A stretch of DNA of 12,850 nt from Chromera velia (lineage: Eukaryota; Sar; Chromeraceae): contig JAHBMJ010000855.1 of the NCBI GenBank assembly GCA_018398765.1, forward strand, positions 17,501 through 30,350, written 5' to 3'. Positions 1 through 8,480 of this stretch are shown here, in pieces. Each line of letters starts with the position of its first letter. The first letter of the stretch is position 1. A program made the position numbers and the translations under genes. The notes below the pieces were generated by a model. The model searched no databases. It was not told the origin of the DNA and worked only from the letters and a program-made list of their open reading frames with translations.

Positions 1-430
1 TTAAATCCCTTCTTCTCTCTTCTTTTTGGTGTAAACTTTGACTGCAAAGCCACATGGACTCGGATAAACAAGGGAAGAAGAAATAAAAAAACATGTTGTG
101 TTACCAGTCTCTCTTCTCTTTCTGCAAGAGTCGGGTTTATCCATATATCTATTTTCATGAAATTAAATTATAGCTAGTATTAGAAGAAGAGCTCACCTTT
201 CTGTAGCACAAGCTGTATAGTATAGCATTAATGTTCCAGATTTTTTCTTGCATAACTCTCTTCTAGAGTTCAAATCTGATTGATTGATTGATTTGTTATG
301 TCTTGAGGCCCTCCTACTAATTAATACGGGCCGGGCCACTATGATCCACTATGTCCATCTGTTGCCAGTCTACTGCTTTTAATTTTTTTGATATATGTTT
401 TCTACTACACTGTCCATATAAGAGTAACCC
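1..430. other. AT-rich stretch without a recognised gene
   Basis: No convincing coding frame on either strand. It holds a short (GATT)n run near 279-294 and many A/T tracts. Base composition is clearly more AT-rich than the rest of the window. Confidence 0.6.
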
Positions 431-468
431 TCAAAGAATAGTAATGAAGCGGCTGTAAGGCCGCCGAG

Positions 469-524
469 TTACGGTTTTTTAGTAACTGAAGGTTTAAAAT
501 GGTAAATTACGGAAAAACAGTAAC
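469..524. repeat. Left pair of TTACGG hairpins
   Basis: Two short interrupted palindromes: TTACGG-T6-AGTAAC at 469-486 and TTACGGAAAAACAGTAAC at 507-524. The same order (T-type, then A-type) recurs on the other side of the small gene at 1271-1332. Confidence 0.6.
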
Positions 525-611
525 GCAACCCGCTGATAATAGCCTGATATACGATTATTCAGTTACGAATATCACTAGTAATAGTCTACTAGCAACGATA
601 TGGGAGTTTGT

Positions 612-1143
612 CTAAACATTGGTGATGAACGGGGTTTTTTGACGAGCTCTACCACACTTGTTCACAATGTGGAAGATCATGTCATACTTCTTGTGGTCAA
701 CCAAATAAGGAACCTCTCCACGATCGAGAAACACAATGTTCATAAAAATATAGAATAAGCTTTCCCAATGAATCTGTATTCATAGGAACTTTCTTTTTCA
801 ATGGACCATACTTTTCAACAAAGTCTTTCAGCGTTATGCACCCAAAATTATCAAACATAATCCCATTTTCATTCCAATCAGCTCGGAAGGTCCAAGTTTT
901 AACTTCTTCAGGGATCATGAGAACGAGTCTTACGGCTTTTTGCTCTGCCGTCTCCGTCTCTGCCATTTTTTTTACATAATGGGAAAGCTTTTTTGGAAAC
1001 TTATCTGGCTGTGAACAAACAGTTTTGAGCACTGTCAATGCCGAGAGTGCCTCCCATTTATCGACCAACAGTTTTACTGAAGTGTGAAGGCTTATCATAT
1101 GGACTACTTCATTAGTGTTTATTCCCTCTTGGCATGGGGACAT
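612..1143 (-). pseudogene. Unrecognised short gene, apparently frameshifted
   Basis: From the ATG at 1143 a frame runs 148 codons to a TGA at 697, with protein-like sequence (LVDKWEALSALTVLK, VKTWTFRADWNENGIMF, TLKDFVEKYGPLKKKVPMN). Its last 20 or so residues look random. The frame one base later opens at about 783 and gives YIFMNIVFLDRGEVPYLVD and KKYDMIFHIVNKCGRARQK up to a TAG at 612-614. The simplest reading is one coding sequence of about 175 codons broken by a one-base shift between 697 and 783, by mutation or assembly error. I recognise no family. It is AT-rich compared with the two large genes and is flanked by hairpin repeats, so a mobile-element origin is possible. Confidence 0.5.
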
Positions 1144-1270
1144 GCATGCCAGTGGGCAGTTTCAAATATGACTTGTGCATTGTGTAAGCATGAAGATGCA
1201 CTGAAGAACCTAAGAAGAACCGCGCGAGATTTCTATGCCGAGGCCCTTTATTAGCCCTACAACGCCCAAA

Positions 1271-1352
1271 TTACGGTTTTTCCGTACTAAAAAATTGGTG
1301 CCGAAGGCGCTAAGTTACGGAAAAACCGTAATAAAAAAAGCCGTAATCCGTA
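1271..1352. repeat. Right pair of TTACGG hairpins
   Basis: TTACGGTTTTTCCGTAC at 1271-1287 and TTACGGAAAAACCGTAAT at 1315-1332; the second is a perfect 6-bp stem around five A. A half unit CCGTAATCCGTAAA follows at 1341-1354. The spacing inside the pair (44 nt) is close to that on the left (38 nt). Confidence 0.65.
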
Positions 1353-1426
1353 AACCCCTCACAGACCCCCATCGTAACCCTTCTGTGGACGGTGTATTTT
1401 CTACTCGACTGTGGTTAACTTGAACC

Positions 1427-1458
1427 ATGGTATACCGTAGTATATCATTTTATACCAT
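1427..1458. repeat. Inverted repeat ATGGTATA / TATACCAT
   Basis: Perfect 8-bp arms at 1427-1434 and 1451-1458 with a 16-nt loop, about 90 bp downstream of the NOM1 stop on the NOM1 strand. It could be part of the repeat region or of the NOM1 3' flank; no run of U follows, so there is nothing to mark it as a terminator. Confidence 0.4.
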
Positions 1459-1546
1459 ACAGTAACTGGAGCTTTTAAATCAAGTTATCGTTCAAACAAG
1501 TTGAAAGTTCTAAGCTTGGCGTTTTTGCGCTACAAACTCCATCGAT

Positions 1547-2666
1547 CTACAGGCTTCTTTTTAACTGGAGTACTCTTAGGACCAGATCTCCTGTTTCCAA
1601 GGCTGAGGTGGCTCCTGCCCTACTTTCATCTCCTGTCGAAGCTGTCTCTCCTTTCTTCGTACCCTTCTGCCCTCCTTTTCCTTTTCCTCTGTCCTGCTGC
1701 AGTTGTTGCTGGAGGACCTCCCGGAGTCTGGGAAGGACTAAGCGCTCCATGACCAGCAGAACGCCCTCACGAATGTCCTGCACGGAAAGTAAAGGACTTT
1801 TCTTTTCTTTCAAAAAAAGAGAGGATACAAAAAGATACAAGATGACAAGAAAAAGTGACCAAAAAAATCAGAGCATCCATTACATGGACGGACAGACGGA
1901 TGGACAAAGCAACAGACATATCAGGCACACAGACGAAACAAAGTTGCAGCTCATTGGGATGGAAGAAAAGAGAGGGAGAGGAGAAGAGACCGCGTGAGCT
2001 ACCTCCATTTTGACCAGGCTCTGGAAGGCGCTCAGTGCCATAGCTTGTCCCTTGGCGTCTGTTGCATGGAGCAAGAGATGCAAGCACGCCTGCAGAAAAG
2101 AAGCGGAATGAACACGGACGTACATGTGCAGTAACAGATTGACGTTCATTCATCAATGTACTGATTCATAGACTCTATTTTCCTCCGTTTCTACGCACAT
2201 CCCATGCTTTCCCCAAAACGAACCAGCCAGCGAGACAGAACACGTACACACAGACAGCAAGAAAGACAAGCAAAGTATCTTCCTTCCAACACACTTATTT
2301 CCCTTCTCTCTTCTCTCTCTGCACTTTCCTGTCTGAGGAAGAGCCCGAGCCGTCCTTGCAGTCCCCTCTCCCCCTCCATCGAGGAAAAGTCCAAAAAACG
2401 AATGGAGGAGAGGGGAATCAAGTCCTCGATCACCTGCAGACAGAAGAAGGAACGAACAGCCAGGCACACGTATGTGGACAGACAAGAATGTGTGCGCAGT
2501 TCTGCAGATGTGCGGATATCGTCTCCACACACAGCGGTACAGACAGACTCCATGACTTCTTAAAGGCAGACGGACAAAGACAAGGCAGCCTGTCGACTGA
2601 CGAGGTGCCAGGCAAGAAGGTGAGCACAAGAGAATTCAGAGACACCAGAAAGAAAAGAGTCAGAAA

Positions 2667-2713
<47 letters not shown>

Positions 2714-2778
2714 CGAAAGAGACACCGACGTCAACGAGAGAAACGGGCACACTGACACACACACACACATACATACAC

Positions 2779-2821
<43 letters not shown>

Positions 2822-5800
2822 TACACGTACACATAAACATNNNNCCCCCCCCCCCCCACACACACACACACGCACAGGGAAACAGACGAAGGACACAGCG
2901 ACAACAGGTTTCTTTTCCTCTCCTTTGTCCTTATCTCGCGACAAACGGAGAGGCAGACAGAGAAGTTGACCATTTCAGACAGGAATCTAGCCAGGTGGAG
3001 GACCTTCCGCGTCGTCAGGTCACTCAGTCTGCTCAGTTGTGCAGCCACTGCCTGTCTGAACACGCGGGAGTATTTTTTCCCTGCACTGCCGGGAAGTCTG
3101 CACGCACACTCCGTCAATGCATACAGACAAGACAAAACTCGTTTGGTTGCGCATTTGAAAAGTTCTTTGAGTCAATGTGAGAGGACCTTTCACTGCTCTG
3201 GTACACCACACATGATTCATGCAGGATTGCATCGCAATCAACCCGATTCGATTCGCTCGCCAGACCAAAATCGGGTTCCGCTTTCACTACCGCTGCCTTT
3301 TGGACCCGCTCATAGTTATTGCCTGTGTGTGCGACTGCATGCCGCATGCCTTTCTCGTGCCTCTCCTGAGAGTTGCAGGACAAGGATGACTCCTCAGTAG
3401 ATAAAATCAAGAGACAGAAGGACAGGACAAAAGTACTTAGAAGAAGATAAACTCGAGTCATCACAAGATTGCAAAACTTTTCCTGCATCAATCCACGTTG
3501 AATCCTCCCCTTTGCCCACATCTCGATCCTCCATCCCACCTGCAGAGTGCAGCAGCAAAGTCGCAGTAGAATTCGTTGAAGGCCGTCTCGTGAAGGGCGC
3601 AGTGCAGCGCCACGGCAGCCACGTGGGGCATCAGAGAGCTCCCACTGGACTGCCCTCCCTTCGCACGCAACTTCCCTGCAGCCACCACTGCCTCGCTCAC
3701 ACGACTCACAGCGTCATCCACAGATTCGGACCCCATCAGAGCCACGAAGATGTTCTTTTGAACGTCGCTGCTCATCCTGCACACATATGGAAGAGGAAGG
3801 ACTTCATTCGGATGAACATCAGAGCTCTTTCATCTATCTGGCACGAAGAGTGACGACATAGTGCAAACATGCAGGCAGGCGCAATTCTACGGTCCTCCCA
3901 CCAAACCTCTACGCCCATTCCTGCCACGATCCGTCAGATAAGTTTCTTCAGACTTTGCTCTTGCTTTCTTTCTTTCGTTCCCTGTTCGGAACCGATCGTG
4001 CTGCCTGTTTTCATTGGGTTCCTGAGTGAGCGTCCTCTGTGTCTTCCCCCCAATCGACTTTTTCTTCCGAAACCGTCGTTCAGCCCTTCGAAGATCCCAT
4101 ACGTGTGTTCCGACATTCACCCACCTGTGTTTGGCTGCCAGAGCAAAAAGGGGGTTTTCCGTCTCCTCACTCATCATCTGGGCGGTCATCTGCCTGCCCG
4201 ATGCCTCCGCAGTCTTCAGAGACGCCACCAGGGCGTCGGCAGAGACGCGACCCGACTCAAGATCCGACCAGAGAGCCAGACCCTTAGACGCATCCCCTCC
4301 CCCCCCCCCAATGACGAACTCCTGCGGCTTCATCCCCCTCATCACGGGGGACTGCTGGAGGATACGTCGGAGTGCCGCAAACCTGCACAGACAACAAAGG
4401 AGCGAAGAGAATTTCAAGCTTTAGTGATCAATATGCTTGCTTGGTCTCTAGGCTGGAGAAGAAACAAACGGAGAGCTCCCTCAGGTTGTCCTGTTTTGGA
4501 AAGAGAACAGCGGAGGAAGAGGAAGCAAGAAACAGGAGATTCAGTGAGATTCAAGCCCCTTGTAAGATCAAATGCAGCGGAATGAGGCGGGAATTCGGCC
4601 TGGGGTGAAAAAGATAAAGCAGGAGACTCGCTGTAGCACGAGATGAAAGAGACGGAAAAGGAGACGAGGCACGACAAGAACACGAGAGTAGAGGCTCGGG
4701 GAATTAAAGAGAAAAAGACGGACCTACCTGTCTGATGCTGCCGACGATGCTTTGTTGTTTTTGAGGTCCTGGAGGTCCTTGATCAAAAACTGAATCCGTT
4801 TGGGGGCTTCTGAGAGAGAAAAAGAAAAAGAGCGCCGAGGTGGAGATTTGGAATGCTTGAAACACAAGCAGGGAGAAGTGAAACTGAAGCAAGTCATGAC
4901 GTAGCGACTCCTTTAGGCCCTTTTTGTCTTTTTTTTTGGTGGTGGATGGGTGTGTGTAGACACAGCACAGCGTCTTCGAGCATCTGTCAGAGAACTGATA
5001 AAACGATTTTCCACAGAAGGAGGGAAAAACCGACCTCCATTCTCCTTCACTCCTCCTCCTCCTCCAGATCCTGCTGTTGCTCCTGCTCTCTGGAGGAGAA
5101 AGTTGAGAATGTCCCGGAAAGAAGTCGGGGTCTCCGACCGGAGCCGCGGTCCCGCAAAGCGAAGAAGCAGCAAGAGCAGGTCTACCCGCGCAGCATTGGG
5201 GGGCCTGTCCCCGTCTCCCTCACCGGCAAGCTTCCGAAACAGCGCAAACACAAGTGATGGGTCGAGAGCCTGATAACGCAAACGTAAAAAGTTTCGGTCA
5301 GAAATTTTCACGCAAATGCTTGGAGACACACAGAGTCATTCCCTCCCTCCCTTCCCCCCCCCCCTCTCTTTCTCGCTCGTCCACCCAGCCTCATATGAAT
5401 ACAAACGTAGAAGCACACACACGCACCTTCTCTCAGATGCAAAAACGAGCCCTCTCCCCTCGCTAACTCCGACCTGGTAGTCGAAAAGGAAAGCGACAGC
5501 CAGGATGGCATGCCTCAAGAAGAGCCTCCTGTCCTCCATCCCCTGCTGCTCTGCGTTCAGTTCGTCTGCTGCTGCTGCCATCGATTCGTCTCCTTCAAGA
5601 GCAGCCAGAGCGTCGACTGCTGGCAACTCCGTGCGAACGGTCCGGATCAGGGTTGCCATGAAGTTCGCACCAATCTGGTGGAAGAAGGGGAAAGGAGGGT
5701 GGGGTGGTGAGGACAATTATTTGTTTCCTTCTTACATGAAAGGAAAGCCTGTCGAGAGAGAGTGGACAGTCAAACCATCAAATTCAGACAAGCAGAGTCT

Positions 5801-7920
5801 TCCAGAGGCAGGCCGAAGAAACCAGGTGAAAGAGAGAGACGAAAAAATTGTCGAAAATTTTCCAACCCAGAGAAGCAAAACGAAAGAGCTACTAAGGTGG
5901 AGACGGATGGATTATCAATTCCGTATGCGTCCTCCATGCTTCCTCTCACTGATTTACTGACTGACCCGCACATCGAAGAGTGTGTGGAGCATCAGCAGGC
6001 TTGCAGTCTGAGTGCCGACTAGTGAGGCTGTCGATCGCGGGTTTTGTATTGAGGACTTGCACACTGCTTGGGTGATTACATCAGCAGCTGCATTGTGCCA
6101 TTGCTGTCTTTCCCTTTCAATCTCTTTCTTCTTCTCCTTCCCTCCTTTTCCCTCTCCCTCCCTGTCTGTCAAAGACGGCCCCCCAAAATGTTTCCGAAGC
6201 AGTTGAAGAAGCTGTTGCGACACGGGTTCCAGGTTTCCTTCTGTCAGTCTGTTGATCAGCCCTGTCAATTTCGGTTGAACAAACGCACACGCAGTCTTGA
6301 TCTTTTTTTCAATTTCCGCAGCTGAACAAGAACTTCCTGAGGCAGAAGCCGCCATCTGTTGCTCCAGCAATTTCCTCCGCAGGTGTGGGGGCACATACTT
6401 CCCGTCCCCCCCCTCAAGGCCAACGCCAACACCAGATATTGATCCCTTTGCCCCCCCCGACACTTCTGCAGTCCAAACACACAAAGAAAGAGTGAGCCAT
6501 GGCTGCCTGGGATGACACAACAAAAAGTTTCGGGCAGCCTCAAAGATTTTTTCGCGTGAGAAAGAAAAAGCAAGAAAGATGTCAAAAAATTCCACGCAAA
6601 TCTTCACAGAGAAGTACCCAAAAGAAAAGAAGCACAGAAAGGAGGGACAAAAATACAGTGGACAGACAGACGAACTTTCATCGGCATCATCGTCTCCTTC
6701 CTCTTCCTCTCCGTCCTCTTCATCATCACTCTCTCCATCTTCTTCATCCTCGTCCCCTCCCATCAGATCCCTCATAAAATCTTCTTCCCCTTCCTCGTCT
6801 TCAGAGTCCTCCTCTTCCGCTTCCCCTCCCATACTCTCATCTTCTCCCTCACCCTCTTCTTCATCTTCGAACTCTCCCTCTCCCTCTTCTCCCTCTTCTT
6901 CCCCATCCCCGTCTTCATCCTCCTCTTCGTCCTCATCCCCGTCTTCCATCAGGTCCAACCGTTCCCTCTTCCATGAGGGCTCTGGCAGCTCGGCCTGCGC
7001 TCTCATAGAAAACGCAAGACGAGGAGCAGCAGAGGCAAATGATGCACTCAGTTACTGATTCCCTCGATGTGCTGTCATTGGGAGGTACACGAAGAGAAAG
7101 GAAACCTTACAAGCGGTGGAAAGGGGAGAGAGAGAGAGAGAAATCGTTCGGGCGACGGGGCAATTGTTGAAGGAGGGAAGCTTGTGGATACAGACAGACA
7201 GAGTCAAAAAGGTGAGAGAGAGAGGGGGCGGAGTTCAGGAAAACCTAGGAACCCTGAATCAGTAGCGAGTCTAACAGGATTGAATTGACTGACCTGAGGG
7301 ACGGCTGAGGGGTCCATGATGTCTGTGACCAAGTCCATCAACTCCCCTCCAAAAAATTCTGCTTGGAGACTCCGTGCGAGTTTTTTCTCTTTCTTCTTTC
7401 CCATCTCCCCTGTTGCAATCTTCAGCTTCTTTCTCAAGTAAGCTTGCTCCCTTTCTAAGTCCTCCGCAAGAGAGTCCAACTGCACTTTCGTTTGGTCCTT
7501 TTCTTTTTCCTTACTCGATGCCTCTCTCTTCGTCTTAGAAGGGGACGAAGGAATTTGAGAGCGGGGGGAAGAGGGCGGCAGAAACTCCCAGTGTTCTGGC
7601 GTTTCCTCTTTCTCTTTTTGGGGCTCCGCTTTCTTCTTCTGTCCACCCTTCGAATGCTCAGTCTGTTGATGAGACTTCTTGGAGACGGGAGAGCGGGGGG
7701 CGTGTTGCTCTGTCTTTTTCTTTTTGACCAAGCCCCCTTTCCGTTGTTTCCGCAGCTCCTTCCGGCTCATTTGCTTCTTAGCGCCATGCCGGGATCCTCT
7801 GCCCCCCCCCCCTTCTTGTGCTGCCAGCTCACTGGAGAGGGCTTTCGGCAGAGTTACGGTTCTCTTGTTCCGCATCTCCCCCTGGCTCAACCAGGGCCGT
7901 CTTTCTGCGCGCTTGACCAT
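1547..7920 (-). CDS. NOM1: NOM1/Sgd1-like nucleolar MIF4G-MA3 protein, 12 exons
   Basis: Family role: 40S ribosomal subunit biogenesis in the nucleolus; animal NOM1 also brings PP1 to the nucleolus, and the yeast form is Sgd1. Exons, in transcript order: 7920-7294, 6994-6676, 6465-5966, 5674-5474, 5269-5035, 4809-4728, 4382-4125, 3776-3540, 3097-2959, 2433-2329, 2089-2003, 1777-1547 (stop TAG). Phases agree at every junction and the total is divisible by three: 1006 aa from the Met at 7920, 1060 aa from the Met at 8082. Seen: basic N-terminus with SRKELRKQRK, a Glu/Asp tract in exon 2, KYVPPHLRRKL in exon 3, the MIF4G start KLTGLINRLTEGNL, the MIF4G end RIQFLIKDLQDLKNN, the MA3 start SSDVQKNIF and the C-terminal DIREGVLLVMERLVLP. 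The donor of exon 10 is not GT in the best model. The start is uncertain because an ATG at 8082 stays in frame. Compared with family members from memory, not by alignment. Confidence 0.87.
2090..2328 (-). other. NOM1: NOM1 intron 10 with apparent GA-AG boundaries
   Basis: Reading must pass from GLFLRQ (exon 10, ends 2329) to ACLHLLLHATD (exon 11, starts 2089), both at phase 0. The acceptor CTGCAG is normal. The donor would read CAG|GAAAGT. The nearest GT (2324) is phase 1 and breaks the frame with this acceptor. Alternatives that keep frame are a GC donor at 2322 (adds two residues), a GT at 2292 (adds 12 charged residues), or GT 2324 joined to an AG at 2059 (loses the LHLLLH helix). Confidence 0.5.
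2667..2714. repeat. (GGCA)n microsatellite
   Basis: About twelve GGCA units in NOM1 intron 9. Confidence 0.9.
2754..2873. repeat. (CA)n tract with a 13-base C run and an assembly gap
   Basis: CA repeats with interruptions on both sides of four N bases (2841-2844), followed by C at 2845-2857 and more CA. All inside NOM1 intron 9. The true length across the N bases is unknown. Confidence 0.9.
2841..2844. other. Assembly gap (NNNN)
   Basis: Four undetermined bases within the microsatellite block of NOM1 intron 9; they do not touch an exon. Confidence 0.95.
4728..6465 (-). other. NOM1: NOM1 exons 3-6: YVPPHLR motif and MIF4G domain
   Basis: Four exons: 6465-5966, 5674-5474, 5269-5035 and 4809-4728. 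The order is KYVPPHLRRKL, a Ser/Ala linker, the first MIF4G helix (LTGLINRLTEGNLEPVSQQL), a charged low-complexity loop rich in Lys and Glu, then VRIGANFMATLI across the exon 3/4 junction, LFDYQALDPSLVFALFRKL across the exon 4/5 junction, and APKRIQFLIKDLQDLKNN in exon 6. MIF4G is an all-helical scaffold; in NOM1 of other species it binds the helicase DDX48/eIF4A3 (family knowledge). Exon 6 is only 82 nt and lies in a frame without a long ORF; it was found through its motif and its phases (1 in, 2 out). Confidence 0.85.
6676..6994 (-). other. NOM1: NOM1 exon 2: acidic tract
   Basis: Codes for about 106 residues, of which some 90 in a row are almost entirely Glu, Asp and Gly, ending DDDADE. 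The exon starts after GCGCAG at phase 0 and ends at a weak donor, GAAA|GTTCGT, at phase 1, which matches the next exon. NOM1 proteins usually carry an acidic tract between the basic N-terminus and the YxPPH motif, so the position is as expected. The other strand reads as an open poly-Ser frame, which is only a shadow. Confidence 0.8.
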
Positions 7921-8081
7921 CGAGAGAAGAAACAACGAATCCTCTGACTTAATGTGCCTTGTCAATAAGCTGGTTTGGGGAAGTAATGTGGTCTGGTACT
8001 GAAGGTAACGTTCGGTTGAAGCTCGCTGCAGGGCAAAAAAGGTAAGGCAGGCTTTATTCAGAGTGCACCGAGCCGATTCCA

Positions 8082-8089
8082 TGCATGCA
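8082..8089. promoter_or_regulatory. TGCATGCA palindrome
   Basis: Perfect 8-bp palindrome overlapping the farther candidate NOM1 ATG. TGCATGC(A) is a known cis-element bound by ApiAP2 factors in Plasmodium, Toxoplasma and Cryptosporidium. Its use here is inference and depends on the organism being an apicomplexan relative. Confidence 0.35.
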
Positions 8090-8469
8090 GCGAGCGAGCC
8101 GATTCCGACCTATAGCCACAAAAATTGACGCATCAGTGTGACAGCAGAAAACCATTGAACTCTATTAATACAGCTCTGACAGTCGTTTGCTTCGACCTAG
8201 CAGTTACCACTTTTGTTGTGTTCAACGGCAGAAATCTCTGCAGTACGGACGCAAGCTATAGCTACGTAAGTCGCCGCTCTTTGCTGCGTTCCTTTTCGAT
8301 CCCTTTTTGTCTTGTGCGACCGTAAGACAAGATCTGTCCTACTTTTTGTGTGGCTTTCCTTTGTGCCTCTGAGGGCCTTTGCAGCGGCTACAACCTTGGT
8401 CCCGTAGAAAAGAAGCTGAGAGGCACCCCAATTGAGAAGTACGGCAGGAAGAGAAGTGTTAAACTTGAT

Positions 8470-8477
8470 TTTGGCGC
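8470..8477 (+). promoter_or_regulatory. TTTGGCGC, E2F-like box
   Basis: Matches the E2F/DP consensus TTTSSCGC exactly and lies three bases before the BRAP start codon, so it would fall in the 5' UTR or at a very near start site. A match of this length can arise by chance. Confidence 0.25.
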
Positions 8478-8480
8478 GAG

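Larger units (their letters stand above)
1144..1546. other. Interval between the small gene and the NOM1 stop
   Basis: Holds the right hairpin pair and the 1427-1458 inverted repeat. The part just before 1547 is expected to be the NOM1 3' UTR. A 62-codon open frame on the plus strand here runs through the hairpins and is not protein-like. Confidence 0.5.
1547..4382 (-). other. NOM1: NOM1 exons 7-12: linker, MA3 domain and C-terminus
   Basis: Exons 4382-4125, 3776-3540, 3097-2959, 2433-2329, 2089-2003 and 1777-1547. Exon 7 holds the linker after MIF4G (FAALRRILQQ to LAAKHR, with a Gly run). MA3 starts in exon 8 at MSSDVQKNIFVALMGSESV and continues through LHETAFNEFYCDFAAALC, LHLARFLSEM and VIEDLIPL to GLFLRQ. 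Exons 11 and 12 give LHLLLHATD and DIREGVLLVMERLVLPRL, then a Lys/Gly-rich tail ending LKRSL. The spacing of conserved residues across the exon 8/9 and 9/10 junctions matches animal NOM1 as I recall it, which picks the acceptor at 3098 and the donor at 2958. Confidence 0.8.
7921..8480. promoter_or_regulatory. Divergent promoter region between NOM1 and BRAP
   Basis: The two genes start head to head with about 560 bp between the nearer NOM1 ATG (7920) and the BRAP ATG (8481), or about 400 bp if NOM1 starts at 8082. The interval lacks a credible exon of another gene. It holds a TGCATGCA palindrome (8082-8089), a TTTGGCGC box just before the BRAP ATG (8470-8477), and on the minus strand a pyrimidine tract plus TGCAG (8026-8030) that looks like an acceptor of a NOM1 5' intron. 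I see no clear TATA box. Shared regulation is inferred from the layout only. Confidence 0.6.

Noticed and set aside
1-48. Possible minus-strand last exon: TGCAG, then a short Lys-rich frame ending in TAA at 1-3
   Set aside because: Only about 14 codons, no pyrimidine tract before the AG, and the purine-rich sequence lacks stops by composition.
1501-1997. Plus-strand frames over the NOM1 terminal exon
   Set aside because: The minus strand carries the family-like sequence DIREGVLLVMERLVLP with correct splice phase.
2667-2714. Regularly repeated units, considered as a CRISPR or tandem gene repeat
   Set aside because: Simple tetranucleotide microsatellite without spacers, in a eukaryotic intron.
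2430-3135. Minus-strand Cys/Val-rich frames
   Set aside because: Translations of GT repeats in NOM1 intron 9. Only the 3097-2959 part is an exon.
2356-3180. Plus-strand 274-codon frame with Thr-His and Arg-Gln-Ala repeats
   Set aside because: Runs through CA and GGCA microsatellites, an N gap and two NOM1 exons on the other strand; no family features.
3869-4585. Plus-strand 238-codon frame
   Set aside because: Antisense of NOM1 exon 7 and its neighbouring introns; no recognised domain.
6579-7058. Plus-strand open frame rich in Ser and Pro
   Set aside because: Antisense of the NOM1 acidic tract; GAA/GAG/GAT codons read backward as Ser/Pro.
7067-7288. Plus-strand 73-codon frame rich in Arg, Gly and Glu
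   Set aside because: Lies over NOM1 intron 1; composition comes from GA repeats.
8125-8325. Plus-strand 66-codon frame in the divergent promoter
   Set aside because: No protein-like features, and it is out of place for an exon of BRAP, whose N-terminal motif follows the ATG at 8481.
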